59,824 nucleotides of DNA. Origin: Planctomycetota bacterium (GTDB lineage: Bacteria > Planctomycetota > Phycisphaerae > Phycisphaerales > UBA1924). Numbering within the stretch: the stretch's first letter is position 1; each line of letters starts with the position of its first letter. The stretch lies in the NCBI GenBank assembly GCA_014584315.1, contig JACTNA010000015.1, positions 1 through 59,824 on the forward strand, given 5' to 3'. The notes beneath the pieces were generated by a model. The model did not search any database and was not told where the DNA came from. It worked only from the letters and a program-made list of their open reading frames with translations. Made by a program: the position numbers and the translations under genes. Below are positions 1 through 7,671 of this stretch, piece after piece.

Positions 1-3
1 AGA

Positions 4-100
4 GCAACCCTCCTGTTAAGCCCACGACACCCGTCAACCAGAGAGCGCGAGAGTCCGAGAGGGTTGCCGCCGGTGGGGCGAGAGCAACCGTCGGGGTTGC
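4..100. repeat. Inverted GCAACC/GGTTGC repeats at the left edge
   Basis: The first 288 bases hold no convincing gene. GCAACCCTC (4-12) pairs with GAGGGTTGC (59-67), and a second smaller hairpin pairs GCAACC (84-89) with GGTTGC (95-100). The four copies of this hexamer in alternating orientation look like non-coding palindromic repeat DNA. An open frame runs through 64-327, but it continues into the tRNA, so I do not call it. I see nothing else between 101 and 250. Confidence 0.4.
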
Positions 101-250
101 CCTCGGACCCCGAGATTCGGCTTCAAGACCGAGAGCGCGGCGGGCCGCGGCGATCGGCGGAAAGGAATGCCCTAAACCGCCGCCTGGACGGGACTTGCGG
201 CGATTCGCGCCGCATCCCGCCGGAACCGCCTGAGTCGGCCCGACCCGTCA

Positions 251-281
251 ACCAAAACGCCGCCGCGATTCCGCGGCGGCG
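251..281 (-). terminator. Intrinsic terminator after tRNA-Asn
   Basis: CGCCGCCGCG (258-267) and CGCGGCGGCG (272-281) form a perfect 10-bp stem around the loop ATTC. Read on the minus strand the hairpin is followed by TTTTGGT. It lies 7 nt beyond the tRNA-Asn 3' end, as expected for a factor-independent terminator of that gene. Confidence 0.7.
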
Positions 282-288
282 TCGAAAG

Positions 289-360
289 CTCCCCGACCTG
301 GACTCGAACCAGGAACCTAGCGGTTAACAGCCGCTCGCTCTACCATTGAGCTATCGGGGA
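289..360 (-). tRNA. tRNA-Asn (GTT anticodon)
   Basis: The minus strand folds as a complete cloverleaf. The acceptor arm TCCCCGA/TCGGGGA, D-stem GCTC/GAGC, anticodon stem AGCGG/CCGCT with loop CTGTTAA, and T-stem CCTGG/CCAGG with loop TTCGAGT are all perfectly paired. The anticodon GTT reads Asn codons. The discriminator base is G, usual for tRNA-Asn. The 3' CCA is not encoded. A promoter-like element lies upstream at 441-468 and a terminator downstream at 251-281, so it looks like a single-gene transcript. Confidence 0.96.
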
Positions 361-440
361 TCGCGGACTTCGGCCGTTGGGCCGGGGGTTGTTCGGCTCC
401 GGTGTGGCGTGCCCGGGCCGCCCCGATCCGAGGGCAGGCA

Positions 441-468
441 AGGCTAGCACACCCTCCACATCGGTCAA
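441..468 (-). promoter_or_regulatory. Candidate sigma70 promoter for tRNA-Asn
   Basis: On the minus strand TTGACC (468-463) is followed after 16 nt by TAGCCT (446-441), with TGC just before the -10 as in an extended -10 element. Transcription would begin near 434, about 75 nt before the mature tRNA end at 360. This is a match to the consensus only. Confidence 0.5.
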
Positions 469-593
469 GAAACGGGGACGATCCACAGGCGGAGCCGCAC
501 TGGCGGTCTACCGGCTCGGGACTCCCTGCGTCAGGACGTGACTTGAGCCGGGGCGTGGAACGGCCCCGCCCCCAGTGGAGATTGAGATTGAGA

Positions 594-633
594 CCGGGTT
601 CGGGTGGCCTACGGCCGGGTTCGGGCGGCCTAC
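594..633 (+). repeat. Two-copy 21-bp tandem repeat in the bL31 upstream region
   Basis: The 19-nt unit starting CCGGGTTCGGG occurs at 594-612 and again at 615-633 with one mismatch (T605 against C626), a period of 21 bp. A GATTGA doublet sits just before it (580-591). The 361-base stretch 361-721 otherwise holds only the tRNA-Asn promoter (441-468) and a TACAGT hexamer at 631-636 that could be the -10 for bL31. I see no gene there. Confidence 0.6.
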
Positions 634-721
634 AGTTGGCCCCTGCGGCTGTGCGGCGGTCTGGCGGAGGGTCGCCGGGCCGGGCCGGGCGGGCCGCGGG
701 GAGCAGCCTCGGAGCGTCGCG

Positions 722-952
722 ATGAAGAAGGACATCCACCCCGGTTTCTACAACTGCAAGGTCTACCACAACGGCGAAGTCGTGATGGAGGTCGGGGCGA
801 CGGTGCCGGAGATCCACGCGGACGTGTGGTCCGGCTCGCACCCGTTCTTCACGGGCAAGCAGACGTTCGTGGACGCGACCGGGCGGCTCGAGAAGTTCCA
901 GAAGAAGTTCCAGGGGAACTACTTCCGCTCGGACAAGAAGAAGGGCAAGTAG
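722..952 (+). CDS. rpmE: Large-subunit ribosomal protein bL31
   Basis: The 76-residue product is a typical bL31, a component of the 50S subunit near the central protuberance. It opens MKKDIHPGFYNCKV and contains HPFFTGKQTFVDATGRLEKF, both family hallmarks. Zinc-binding L31 carries CxxC-type ligands around residues 16-40. Here only one Cys is present (residue 12) and the usual C-x-K-C is W-S-G-S, so this is the zinc-independent form, which in many bacteria complements or replaces the zinc form. The ATG at 722 is chosen because the protein starts with the family consensus there. A weak GGAG lies about 8 nt upstream. It is a single gene with a hairpin terminator at 1025-1054. Confidence 0.96.
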   Translation: MKKDIHPGFYNCKVYHNGEVVMEVGATVPEIHADVWSGSHPFFTGKQTFVDATGRLEKFQKKFQGNYFRSDKKKGK

Positions 953-1024
953 GCCCCCGGTCATTGCCGCCGAACCGTCGGGCCGCCGGGCCGTCGGCCC
1001 CCCACCGCCGCGTCAGTCACCCCC

Positions 1025-1054
1025 GGCCGGGCACCGCGCCCGGCCTGTTCTTTG
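1025..1054 (+). terminator. Intrinsic terminator after rpmE
   Basis: GGCCGGGC (1025-1032) pairs with GCCCGGCC (1038-1045) around the loop ACCGC and is followed by TGTTCTTTG. It separates rpmE from metH. The T-tract is imperfect, so the call is moderate. Confidence 0.55.
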
Positions 1055-1094
1055 CCCCGTCCGGCCGCTTCATCCGTCCATCCGCATGAATGGA

Positions 1095-1100
1095 TATACT
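1095..1100 (+). promoter_or_regulatory. Candidate -10 element of metH
   Basis: TATACT at 1095-1100 is the best -10 match between rpmE and metH and would start transcription near 1107, leaving a leader of about 50 nt with a GGAGG ribosome binding site at 1143-1147. There is no good -35. I looked for a cobalamin or SAM riboswitch in this leader and it is too short to hold one. Confidence 0.45.
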
Positions 1101-1158
1101 GCCCGGCCCGCCGGGCGACGGCGGCCGCCCGAAGTCTGTTCCGGAGGACGCCGCGACC

Positions 1159-4100
1159 ATGCCCAGCCGGTTGCTCCAAGCCCTGGCCGATCGGGTCCTC
1201 GTGCTGGACGGGGCGATGGGCACGTCCATCCACGCCCACGACCTCGACGTCGAGCGCGACTACTGCGGGTGCGAGAACTGCCCCGAGGTGCTGCTTCGGT
1301 CTCGGCCGGAACTCGTCCGTTCGATCCATGAGTCGTTCCTCGCCGTGGGGTGCGACGCGGTCGAGACGGACTCGTTCGGCGGGGCGCGGCACGTGCTGGG
1401 CGAGTTCGGGCTGGACCCGGAGACGTTCGAGTTGAACCGGCTCGCGGGTGCGGTTGCTCGCGAGGCGTGCGAGCGGTTCGCCACGCCCGACCGCCCCCGG
1501 TTCGTCGTCGGCTCGCTCGGGCCGGGAACGAAGCTGATCACGCTCGGCCAGATCGGGTGGGACGCCATGCTCGCCAGTTACCGCGAGCAGGCGCGCGGCC
1601 TGGTCGCCGGCGGCGTCGATGCCCTGCTCATCGAGACCTGCCAGGACCTGCTGCAGATCAAGTGCGCGATCAATGCGTGCCTGGGCGCGCTGGCCGACGC
1701 CGGGCGCACGACCGACGACGTGCCGATTCTCGTGTCGGTGACGATCGAGACGACCGGCACGATGCTGCTGGGGACGTCGATCGAGGCGGCGGCGTCCGCG
1801 CTGTCGCGGTTCCCGATCGCGTCGCTGGGGCTGAACTGCGCGACCGGGCCGACGGAGATGACCGAGCACGTGCAGTACCTCTCGCGCCACTGGCCGAGGC
1901 ACGTTTCGGTGGTGCCGAACGCCGGGCTGCCGGTGCTGCACGACGGGCAGGCGGTTTTCCCGCTCGGCCCGGAGCCGTTCGCGGCGGAACTGGTGCGGTT
2001 CGTCGAGCGCGACGGCGTGCGGCTGGTCGGGGGGTGCTGCGGCACGACGCCCGAGCACATCGCCGCGCTGGTGCGCGCGCTCGACGAGCGCGGCCTGCGC
2101 GACGGGCCGCGGCCCGAGCGCGAGGTCGTCCCGCTGCGAGCGGCGACGACGAGCCTGTACGCGCCCGTCGAGCACCGTCAGGACACGTCGTTCCTGATCG
2201 TCGGCGAGCGGATGAACGCCTCGGGGAGCCGCAGGTTCAAGGAGTTGCTCGAGGCGGAGGACTGGGACGGCATCGTGTCGCTCGCACGCTCGCAGTTGCG
2301 CGAGGGCAGCCACGTGCTCGACCTGAACGTGGACTACGCCGGGCGCGACAACGCCGCCGACATGGGCGAGATCGTCGGACGCGTCGTGCGGCAGGTGGAT
2401 GCGCCGCTGATGCTGGACTCGACGCAGATCGCGACGGTCGAGGCGGGGCTGAAGCGGGCGCCGGGGGCGTGCATCATCAACTCGGCGAACTTCGAGGACG
2501 GCGAGGAGAAGTTCGACGCGATCTGCCGGCTGGCGAAGACCTACGGCGCGGCGCTCGTGATCGGCGCGATCGACGAGGACCGAGAGGCCGCGATGGCCCG
2601 CACGGCGGACCGCAAACTCGCGATCGCGCTGCGGGCGCACGAGCGGGCAACGCGCCTGCACGGCCTCGCGGAGGAGGACCTCTTCTTCGACCCGCTCGTG
2701 CTGCCGATCTCGACCGGGATGGAGGCGGACAGGCGCAGCGCGCTGGAGACGATCGAGGGCACGCGCCGCATCGCCGCCGCCCTGCCGCGCTGCCAGATGA
2801 CCTGCGGCGTGTCGAACGTGTCGTTCGGCCTCGCGCCGCCCGCTCGCGTCGTCCTGAACTCCGTCTTCCTGCACGAGCTGGTCGAGGCGGGGATGGTCAG
2901 CGCGATCGTCCACGCCTCGAAGATTCTGCCGCTGAACAAGATCCCCGAGGACCAGCAGCGGGCCGCGCTGGACCTGATCCACGACCGCCGCCACGAGTCT
3001 CGCGGCGGGACGGGCCTGCCCGAGGGCGTGTCCGATCCGGCCTTCGACCCGCTCCAGGCGTTCATCGAGTTGTTCAAGGGCGCGTCGGCGGCCGCGCCCG
3101 CCAGGCGGGAGCAGGCGTCTCTCACGCTCGAGGAACGCCTGCGCGCGCACATCGTGGACGGCGAGAAGGAGGGTCTCGCGGCGACGCTCGACGACGCGCT
3201 CGCCCGCTACTCCGCGCTCGACATCATCAACGACCACCTGCTCGACGGGATGAAGACCGTCGGCGAACTCTTCGGGTCCGGGCGGATGCAGTTGCCGTTC
3301 GTGCTCCAATCGGCCGAGGTGATGAAAATGGCCGTCGCCCACCTCGAACCGCACATGGAGCGGGTCGAGGGGCAGTCTCGGGGCTCGATCGTGCTGGCGA
3401 CGGTGAAGGGCGACGTCCACGACATCGGCAAGAACCTCGTGGACGTGATCCTCACGAACAACGGGTACACCGTCCACAATCTCGGCATCAAGCAACCGCT
3501 CTCGAACATCCTCGAAGCGTGGCGCGAGAGGCGCGCGGACGCGATCGGCCTCTCGGGCCTGCTCGTCAAGAGCGTGAACGTGATGGAGGAGAACCTGCGG
3601 GAGTTGAACGATCTCGGCGTGAGCGTGCCCGTGATCCTCGGCGGGGCCGCCCTGACGAGGCACTACGCCGAGGACCGCCTGCGCTCGATCTACAGGGGGC
3701 CGCTCTACTACGGCAAGGACGCGTTCGAGGGCCTGCGGATCATGGACCTGCTCTCGTCGTGCCGGACCGACGAACTCGACGCCGAGATCGAGGCCAGGCT
3801 CGCCAAGCGGTCCGAGGCGGAGAAGGTCGTCGCCGCGGCCCGAATCGAGCGTGCGAAGCAGGCTGAAGCGAATGGAAGCGGCGCGGTCGCGGTTCGCGAG
3901 CGCATCCGTTCGGACGTTTCGACCGACGTGGCCATTCCGCGCCCGCCGTTCTGGGGCACGCGCGTCGTCGCGGGCATCGACGTGGACGAGGTGTACCCGT
4001 TCATCAACACCGTCGCGCTCTTCCGCGGGCAGTGGCAGTTCCGCAAGGGGCGCATGAGCGACGCGGAGTACGAGGCCGCGCTGGCGGAGCACATCGTGCC

Positions 4101-4740
4101 CGTTTTCGAACGGTGGAAGGCGCGGTGCCGCGACGAGCGCATCCTCGAGCCGCGCGTCGTGTACGGCTACTTCCCGTGCCAGGCGGACGGGGACGACCTG
4201 ATCGTCTACGACCCCGAGCAAGGAGGGGAGCGCTCGCGGTCGGAACTGCTCCGCTTCACCTTCCCGCGCCAGGCCGGCGGGCGACGGCTGTGCATCTCGG
4301 ACTTCTTCGCCGCGGCGGACTCAGGACGCACCGACACCGTCGGCTTCTCGTGCGTGACGGTCGGGCAGCGGGCATCGGACCTCTCGCGCGAACTCTTCGC
4401 TCGCAACGACTACACCGAGTATCTCTACCTGCACGGCCTGTCCGTCGAGACCGCCGAGGCGCTGGCCGAACTCTGGCACAAGCGGATGCGCCAGGAACTC
4501 GGGATCGCGTCCGACGACTCGCCGCGAATCCGCGAACTCTTCACGCAGCACTACCGCGGCAGCCGCTACTCGTTCGGCTACCCCGCGTGCCCGGAACTGG
4601 CCGACCAGGACAAGCTGTTCCGCCTGCTGCGCCCCGAGCGGATCGGCTGCACGCTGACGGAGAACTGGCAGATTGAGCCGGAGCAGTCCACGAGCGCGAT
4701 CGTGGTGCATCACCCGGAGGCGCGGTACTTCAACGTCTGA
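1159..4740 (+). CDS. metH: Cobalamin-dependent methionine synthase
   Basis: MetH transfers the methyl group of 5-methyltetrahydrofolate through cobalamin to homocysteine in the cytoplasm. At 1193 residues it has all four modules. The homocysteine domain (about 10-310) has DGAMGT and the zinc ligands C227 and C293-C294 in GGCCGT. The pterin domain (about 343-620) starts FLIVGERMNASGS. The B12 cap and Rossmann module (about 660-890) has the cobalt-ligand motif DVHDIGKN with H754. The C-terminal AdoMet-dependent reactivation domain has SFGYPACPE. Upstream in-frame codons exist, but the ATG at 1159 has GGAGG about 11 nt before it and puts DGAMG at the usual position. It is a single gene, convergent with the next. 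Because the reactivation domain is present, a flavodoxin/ferredoxin-type reductase must exist elsewhere. Confidence 0.97.
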   Translation: MPSRLLQALADRVLVLDGAMGTSIHAHDLDVERDYCGCENCPEVLLRSRPELVRSIHESFLAVGCDAVETDSFGGARHVLGEFGLDPETFELNRLAGAVAREACERFATPDRPRFVVGSLGPGTKLITLGQIGWDAMLASYREQARGLVAGGVDALLIETCQDLLQIKCAINACLGALADAGRTTDDVPILVSVTIETTGTMLLGTSIEAAASALSRFPIASLGLNCATGPTEMTEHVQYLSRHWPRHVSVVPNAGLPVLHDGQAVFPLGPEPFAAELVRFVERDGVRLVGGCCGTTPEHIAALVRALDERGLRDGPRPEREVVPLRAATTSLYAPVEHRQDTSFLIVGERMNASGSRRFKELLEAEDWDGIVSLARSQLREGSHVLDLNVDYAGRDNAADMGEIVGRVVRQVDAPLMLDSTQIATVEAGLKRAPGACIINSANFEDGEEKFDAICRLAKTYGAALVIGAIDEDREAAMARTADRKLAIALRAHERATRLHGLAEEDLFFDPLVLPISTGMEADRRSALETIEGTRRIAAALPRCQMTCGVSNVSFGLAPPARVVLNSVFLHELVEAGMVSAIVHASKILPLNKIPEDQQRAALDLIHDRRHESRGGTGLPEGVSDPAFDPLQAFIELFKGASAAAPARREQASLTLEERLRAHIVDGEKEGLAATLDDALARYSALDIINDHLLDGMKTVGELFGSGRMQLPFVLQSAEVMKMAVAHLEPHMERVEGQSRGSIVLATVKGDVHDIGKNLVDVILTNNGYTVHNLGIKQPLSNILEAWRERRADAIGLSGLLVKSVNVMEENLRELNDLGVSVPVILGGAALTRHYAEDRLRSIYRGPLYYGKDAFEGLRIMDLLSSCRTDELDAEIEARLAKRSEAEKVVAAARIERAKQAEANGSGAVAVRERIRSDVSTDVAIPRPPFWGTRVVAGIDVDEVYPFINTVALFRGQWQFRKGRMSDAEYEAALAEHIVPVFERWKARCRDERILEPRVVYGYFPCQADGDDLIVYDPEQGGERSRSELLRFTFPRQAGGRRLCISDFFAAADSGRTDTVGFSCVTVGQRASDLSRELFARNDYTEYLYLHGLSVETAEALAELWHKRMRQELGIASDDSPRIRELFTQHYRGSRYSFGYPACPELADQDKLFRLLRPERIGCTLTENWQIEPEQSTSAIVVHHPEARYFNV

Positions 4741-4767
4741 GCGATGTGCGCCGGCCGCGGCCGTCCG

Positions 4768-6330
4768 TCAGCCGCCGAAGGCGCCCGCCGAGGCTTCCTG
4801 CTCGGCGAGCCACTCGTCGAGCGCGCCGACAACCCTCTCGGCGAAGCGCGACGCCGCAGGGCCTGACTCGCCCGTCACGCCGTTCACCAGCACCGCGTAG
4901 GCGATGCGTCGGCCGGTGACCGGATGCACGACGTAGCCCGAGAGCGTGCGCACGCCGGTGCGCATGAGCGTGCCGCTCTTGCCGGCGACGAGGTTCTTCA
5001 ACGCCGCCCCCTGGAATCGTCGCGTGAACGTCCCTTCGCCCGGCACGGCGAGCGAGTCCATGAACGCGCTGCGCAGCCGCTCGTCGCGCTCGAACGAGAC
5101 GAGCCACGCCGTCAGCGTCGACGCCGAGACCCGGTTGAGGTCGCACAGCCCGGACCCGTCCGCGACGACGGTGCGCGCGGCGTGAACCTCGCCGATGCGA
5201 TCCTGCATCACCATCCGCACCACCGCCGACCCGTTCGCCCACGAACCAGGCTCCCCCGTCACACGCTTGCCGGAAAGTTTCAGCAGCGCCTCGGCGTACA
5301 TGTTGTTCGAGTCCGTGTTGCAGCGACGGAGCACGTCCGCGATCGGTGTCGTGACGGCCGCGAGCACCACACCCTCGGGGAGCGATTCGTTGTCGCCCGC
5401 CAGGCGCACCGCACGCGGGGGCCGGTTCCCCGGCCTCGTCTCATCGCCGACACGCACGCCCATCGCCAGCAGCCGATCGGCCAGCAACTGCCCGAAGAGC
5501 AGCGGGTTGTTGTGCGTCGGCACCTGCTCCGGATAGCGACGCGCCGTGCGAACGTCGCCGTGCAGCCGGAAGCGGTTCGAGCCGGCGTCGCGTGCGAACC
5601 ACACCGTGTCCGCGCCCTCCGCGATCGTCCGGCCCGCGACCACGACTTCGATCCAGTCCGCACGGGGCTGGATGGCGACGCGCGGCGCGTGTCCCGGCCC
5701 TTCGGGCGCGGGGCGCGGGTACAGCCAGAGCAGGTTGCCGTGGAAGTTCAGGCCCGAGACCTCGGGCGCATAGCGCCGGTTCAGGTCGGATGGCTCCCAG
5801 GCCGGGTGGACGTACACCCGGTCGAAGACGCGGTCGTCCACGATGATCTCGGCGATCCGACCCTCGAACCCTTTCGCCACCGCCTCGGCCAGCATCCGCA
5901 GCAGGTCCTCGATGGTCATGCCCGCCTGGGTCTGTTCGAGCAGGTCCGGGTCCGCGAGCGCGGGGTCGCCCGAGCCGCGGATGATCAAGCGGTCGCCGTC
6001 CCGGGCGAGTTCGGTGCGGAAGACGTAGTCCGGCCCCAGGATCACCAGCGCGGTGCCGCTCGTGAGCACCTTCATGTTGGAGGCGGGAATGAGCGCGGCG
6101 TCTGGATTGATCGCCGCGAGCGTCCGCCCTGTTCCGAGGTCCACGACACTGACGCTGACCCGAGCGCGCTCGCCGAGGCCCGCATGAGCGAGCACGCTCT
6201 CGATCCGACCGTTGAGCGGCTGCGCGAGCGCGGGCCCGCCGGCCAACACGAACGCCGAGACGACGGCGAGCAAAACCGCCGTCAGCCGCGAGAGAGCGAC
6301 ACGCCGCGTACCAAGGGTGATCCCGATCAC
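4768..6330 (-). CDS. dacB: D-alanyl-D-alanine carboxypeptidase/endopeptidase, PBP4 type (peptidase S13)
   Basis: This 520-residue exported penicillin-binding protein trims or opens peptidoglycan cross-links in the periplasm. An N-terminal signal peptide (hydrophobic stretch about 16-36, cleavage likely after ALAQ) precedes the S13 domain. The three active-site motifs are all present: S84-N-M-K87, S341-N-N343 and K451-S-G453. The long insert between the first two motifs is characteristic of the family. The GTG start at 6330 is chosen because GGAGGA lies 6 nt upstream. The presence of a PBP fits a planctomycete with a peptidoglycan wall. It is monocistronic and convergent with metH, 27 bp apart. 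Confidence 0.93.
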   Translation of the reverse strand: MIGITLGTRRVALSRLTAVLLAVVSAFVLAGGPALAQPLNGRIESVLAHAGLGERARVSVSVVDLGTGRTLAAINPDAALIPASNMKVLTSGTALVILGPDYVFRTELARDGDRLIIRGSGDPALADPDLLEQTQAGMTIEDLLRMLAEAVAKGFEGRIAEIIVDDRVFDRVYVHPAWEPSDLNRRYAPEVSGLNFHGNLLWLYPRPAPEGPGHAPRVAIQPRADWIEVVVAGRTIAEGADTVWFARDAGSNRFRLHGDVRTARRYPEQVPTHNNPLLFGQLLADRLLAMGVRVGDETRPGNRPPRAVRLAGDNESLPEGVVLAAVTTPIADVLRRCNTDSNNMYAEALLKLSGKRVTGEPGSWANGSAVVRMVMQDRIGEVHAARTVVADGSGLCDLNRVSASTLTAWLVSFERDERLRSAFMDSLAVPGEGTFTRRFQGAALKNLVAGKSGTLMRTGVRTLSGYVVHPVTGRRIAYAVLVNGVTGESGPAASRFAERVVGALDEWLAEQEASAGAFGG

Positions 6331-6450
6331 GTCCGATCCTCCGGCGGCCGCACCATCATTGCCCGCGGCCAGCCCACGGATCGGCTCGCCCGGGCGTCCG
6401 TCTGCAACGGAGGACCGACTCAGAACGCCGGCTTGCCGCGGACGGGGTGG

Positions 6451-6915
6451 TCAGGCGGATTGAGCCGCACCGACGAGCCGGTGCTCGATCAGCGTGACGA
6501 TCTCATCGAGCAGCGACTTCGAGGTCAGTTCCCACTGCGGCCAGTAGACCCCGGCCACGACCTTCGCCTGCGTCAGCCCCTCCCGGATCAGGCGCGAGGA
6601 CTTCTTGAGCCGCACCGTCGAGAGTACCTCGTGAGGAATCGGCAGGGCGACGAGGGGACGATCGGGCTTCGGGACCAGGTACGCCAGAGCGGAGGCGGTC
6701 GCGTCCTGCTTCTGGCGATACACGAGCGTCCAGCGCCACGGGATACCGTGCCAGACGAGGTCCTCCAGTGCGTCGGGAAGGGCGGAGAGACGGGTCCTGG
6801 CCAAGTCGAACAGGTCGGTCTGGGCCGGATCGATCGCGGCCCTGAGGGCGTCGCAGGTCGGCTTGGCGAACCGGTCTTCCCAGACCGGGCGGGCAGGCGT
6901 GCGTGTGGGGGGCAT
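6451..6915 (-). CDS. Small protein of unknown function
   Basis: A 154-residue, probably cytoplasmic protein with no signal peptide or membrane segment. I do not recognise the family with certainty. The pattern of a central beta-rich core (LVWHGIPWRWTLVYRQ, LAYLVPKPDRPLVALPIP) followed by a helix with SSRLIREG recalls YdhG/DUF1801- or DUF3788-like small domains, which is weak resemblance only. The ATG at 6915 has GGAG 8 nt upstream. A longer frame to 7056 would add a low-complexity Arg/Pro-rich segment with no support. It is divergent from the response regulator at 7165. Confidence 0.6.
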   Translation of the reverse strand: MPPTRTPARPVWEDRFAKPTCDALRAAIDPAQTDLFDLARTRLSALPDALEDLVWHGIPWRWTLVYRQKQDATASALAYLVPKPDRPLVALPIPHEVLSTVRLKKSSRLIREGLTQAKVVAGVYWPQWELTSKSLLDEIVTLIEHRLVGAAQSA

Positions 6916-7164
6916 CGACAGGCTCCGTTCCGTGGGCCCGGTTCGCGCAACAGACTGTCCCGGAGGATCTTGCAAGCAGGCGCGTGCCCGGACCCGCGCC
7001 GCGGGATTCTTCCCCTCGCCCCCCCCTGAATCAAGCCGACCCCGGGAATCACCCATGCCGACCCGCGCTCCGCCGATTCACCGGACCTACCGCCGACTCC
7101 GAGCGGCGACAGGCATTACCATCCTGGCGTCCGGGGCGGGCGTCCCGGGCGCGGAGACCCGACC

Positions 7165-7653
7165 ATGCCCCAGACACCGGACGGGATCGGCGACCCGGTC
7201 GACGCGGCCGACTTTGACGCCTCGCAGTCGTCGGTCCTCGTGGTGGACGACAACGAGCAGAATCTCGAACTGCTCCAGGCCTATCTCGAGGAACTCGAGT
7301 GCCCGGTGCGCACCGCCCGCGACGGCGTCGAGGCGATGTCGGCGGTCGAGCAGGCCGCGCCGGATATCGTGCTCCTCGACGTCATGATGCCTCGCATGAG
7401 CGGGTTCCAGGTCTGCGAGCGGATCAAGTCCAACCCCGCGACCCGCGACATCCCGGTGATCATGGTGACCGCGCTGAATGAGGTCGGCGACGTCGAGCGG
7501 GCGGTCGAGGCCGGCGCGGACGACTTCCTGACCAAACCCGTCAATCGCGTCGAGTTGCTGACCCGCGTCCGCTCGCTCCTTCGCGTGCGCCGGCTGAAAC
7601 GGCAGCTCGAACAGACGCTCGGCGAACTGCGCCGGCTCAGGGGCGAGACCTGA
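7165..7653 (+). CDS. Stand-alone response regulator (CheY-like receiver)
   Basis: A 162-residue cytoplasmic signalling protein with one receiver domain (about 22-142) and no output domain. The acidic pocket D28-D29, phospho-acceptor D72 (VLLDVMMP), switch T102 and K124 (FLTKPV) are all present, so it should be phosphorylatable. The [10 protein letters not shown] context resembles the receiver of PleD and hybrid-kinase regulators. Residues 132-160 form an amphipathic, Arg/Leu-rich coiled coil that may mediate dimerisation or partner binding. No histidine kinase lies nearby. GGAG 8 nt before the ATG sets the start. TACCAT at 7117-7122 is a possible -10. Confidence 0.9.
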   Translation: MPQTPDGIGDPVDAADFDASQSSVLVVDDNEQNLELLQAYLEELECPVRTARDGVEAMSAVEQAAPDIVLLDVMMPRMSGFQVCERIKSNPATRDIPVIMVTALNEVGDVERAVEAGADDFLTKPVNRVELLTRVRSLLRVRRLKRQLEQTLGELRRLRGET

Positions 7654-7671
7654 TCCGCGCCGGAATCGCGC

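Noticed and set aside
64..327. 87-codon frame at the left edge
   Set aside because: It runs into the tRNA-Asn gene and overlaps palindromic repeat DNA, with no ribosome binding site or recognisable protein.
594..633. CRISPR-like repeat
   Set aside because: Only two copies with a 2-bp gap; a simple tandem duplication.
953..1158. Possible cobalamin or SAM riboswitch upstream of metH
   Set aside because: The candidate leader is only about 50 nt after the -10 element, and the hairpins further up are explained by the rpmE terminator.
961..4221. 1086-codon open frame on the minus strand opposite metH
   Set aside because: It is antisense to a complete, well-matched metH; its protein is Arg/Asp/Val-rich with no domain pattern. 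High third-position GC removes stop codons from such frames.
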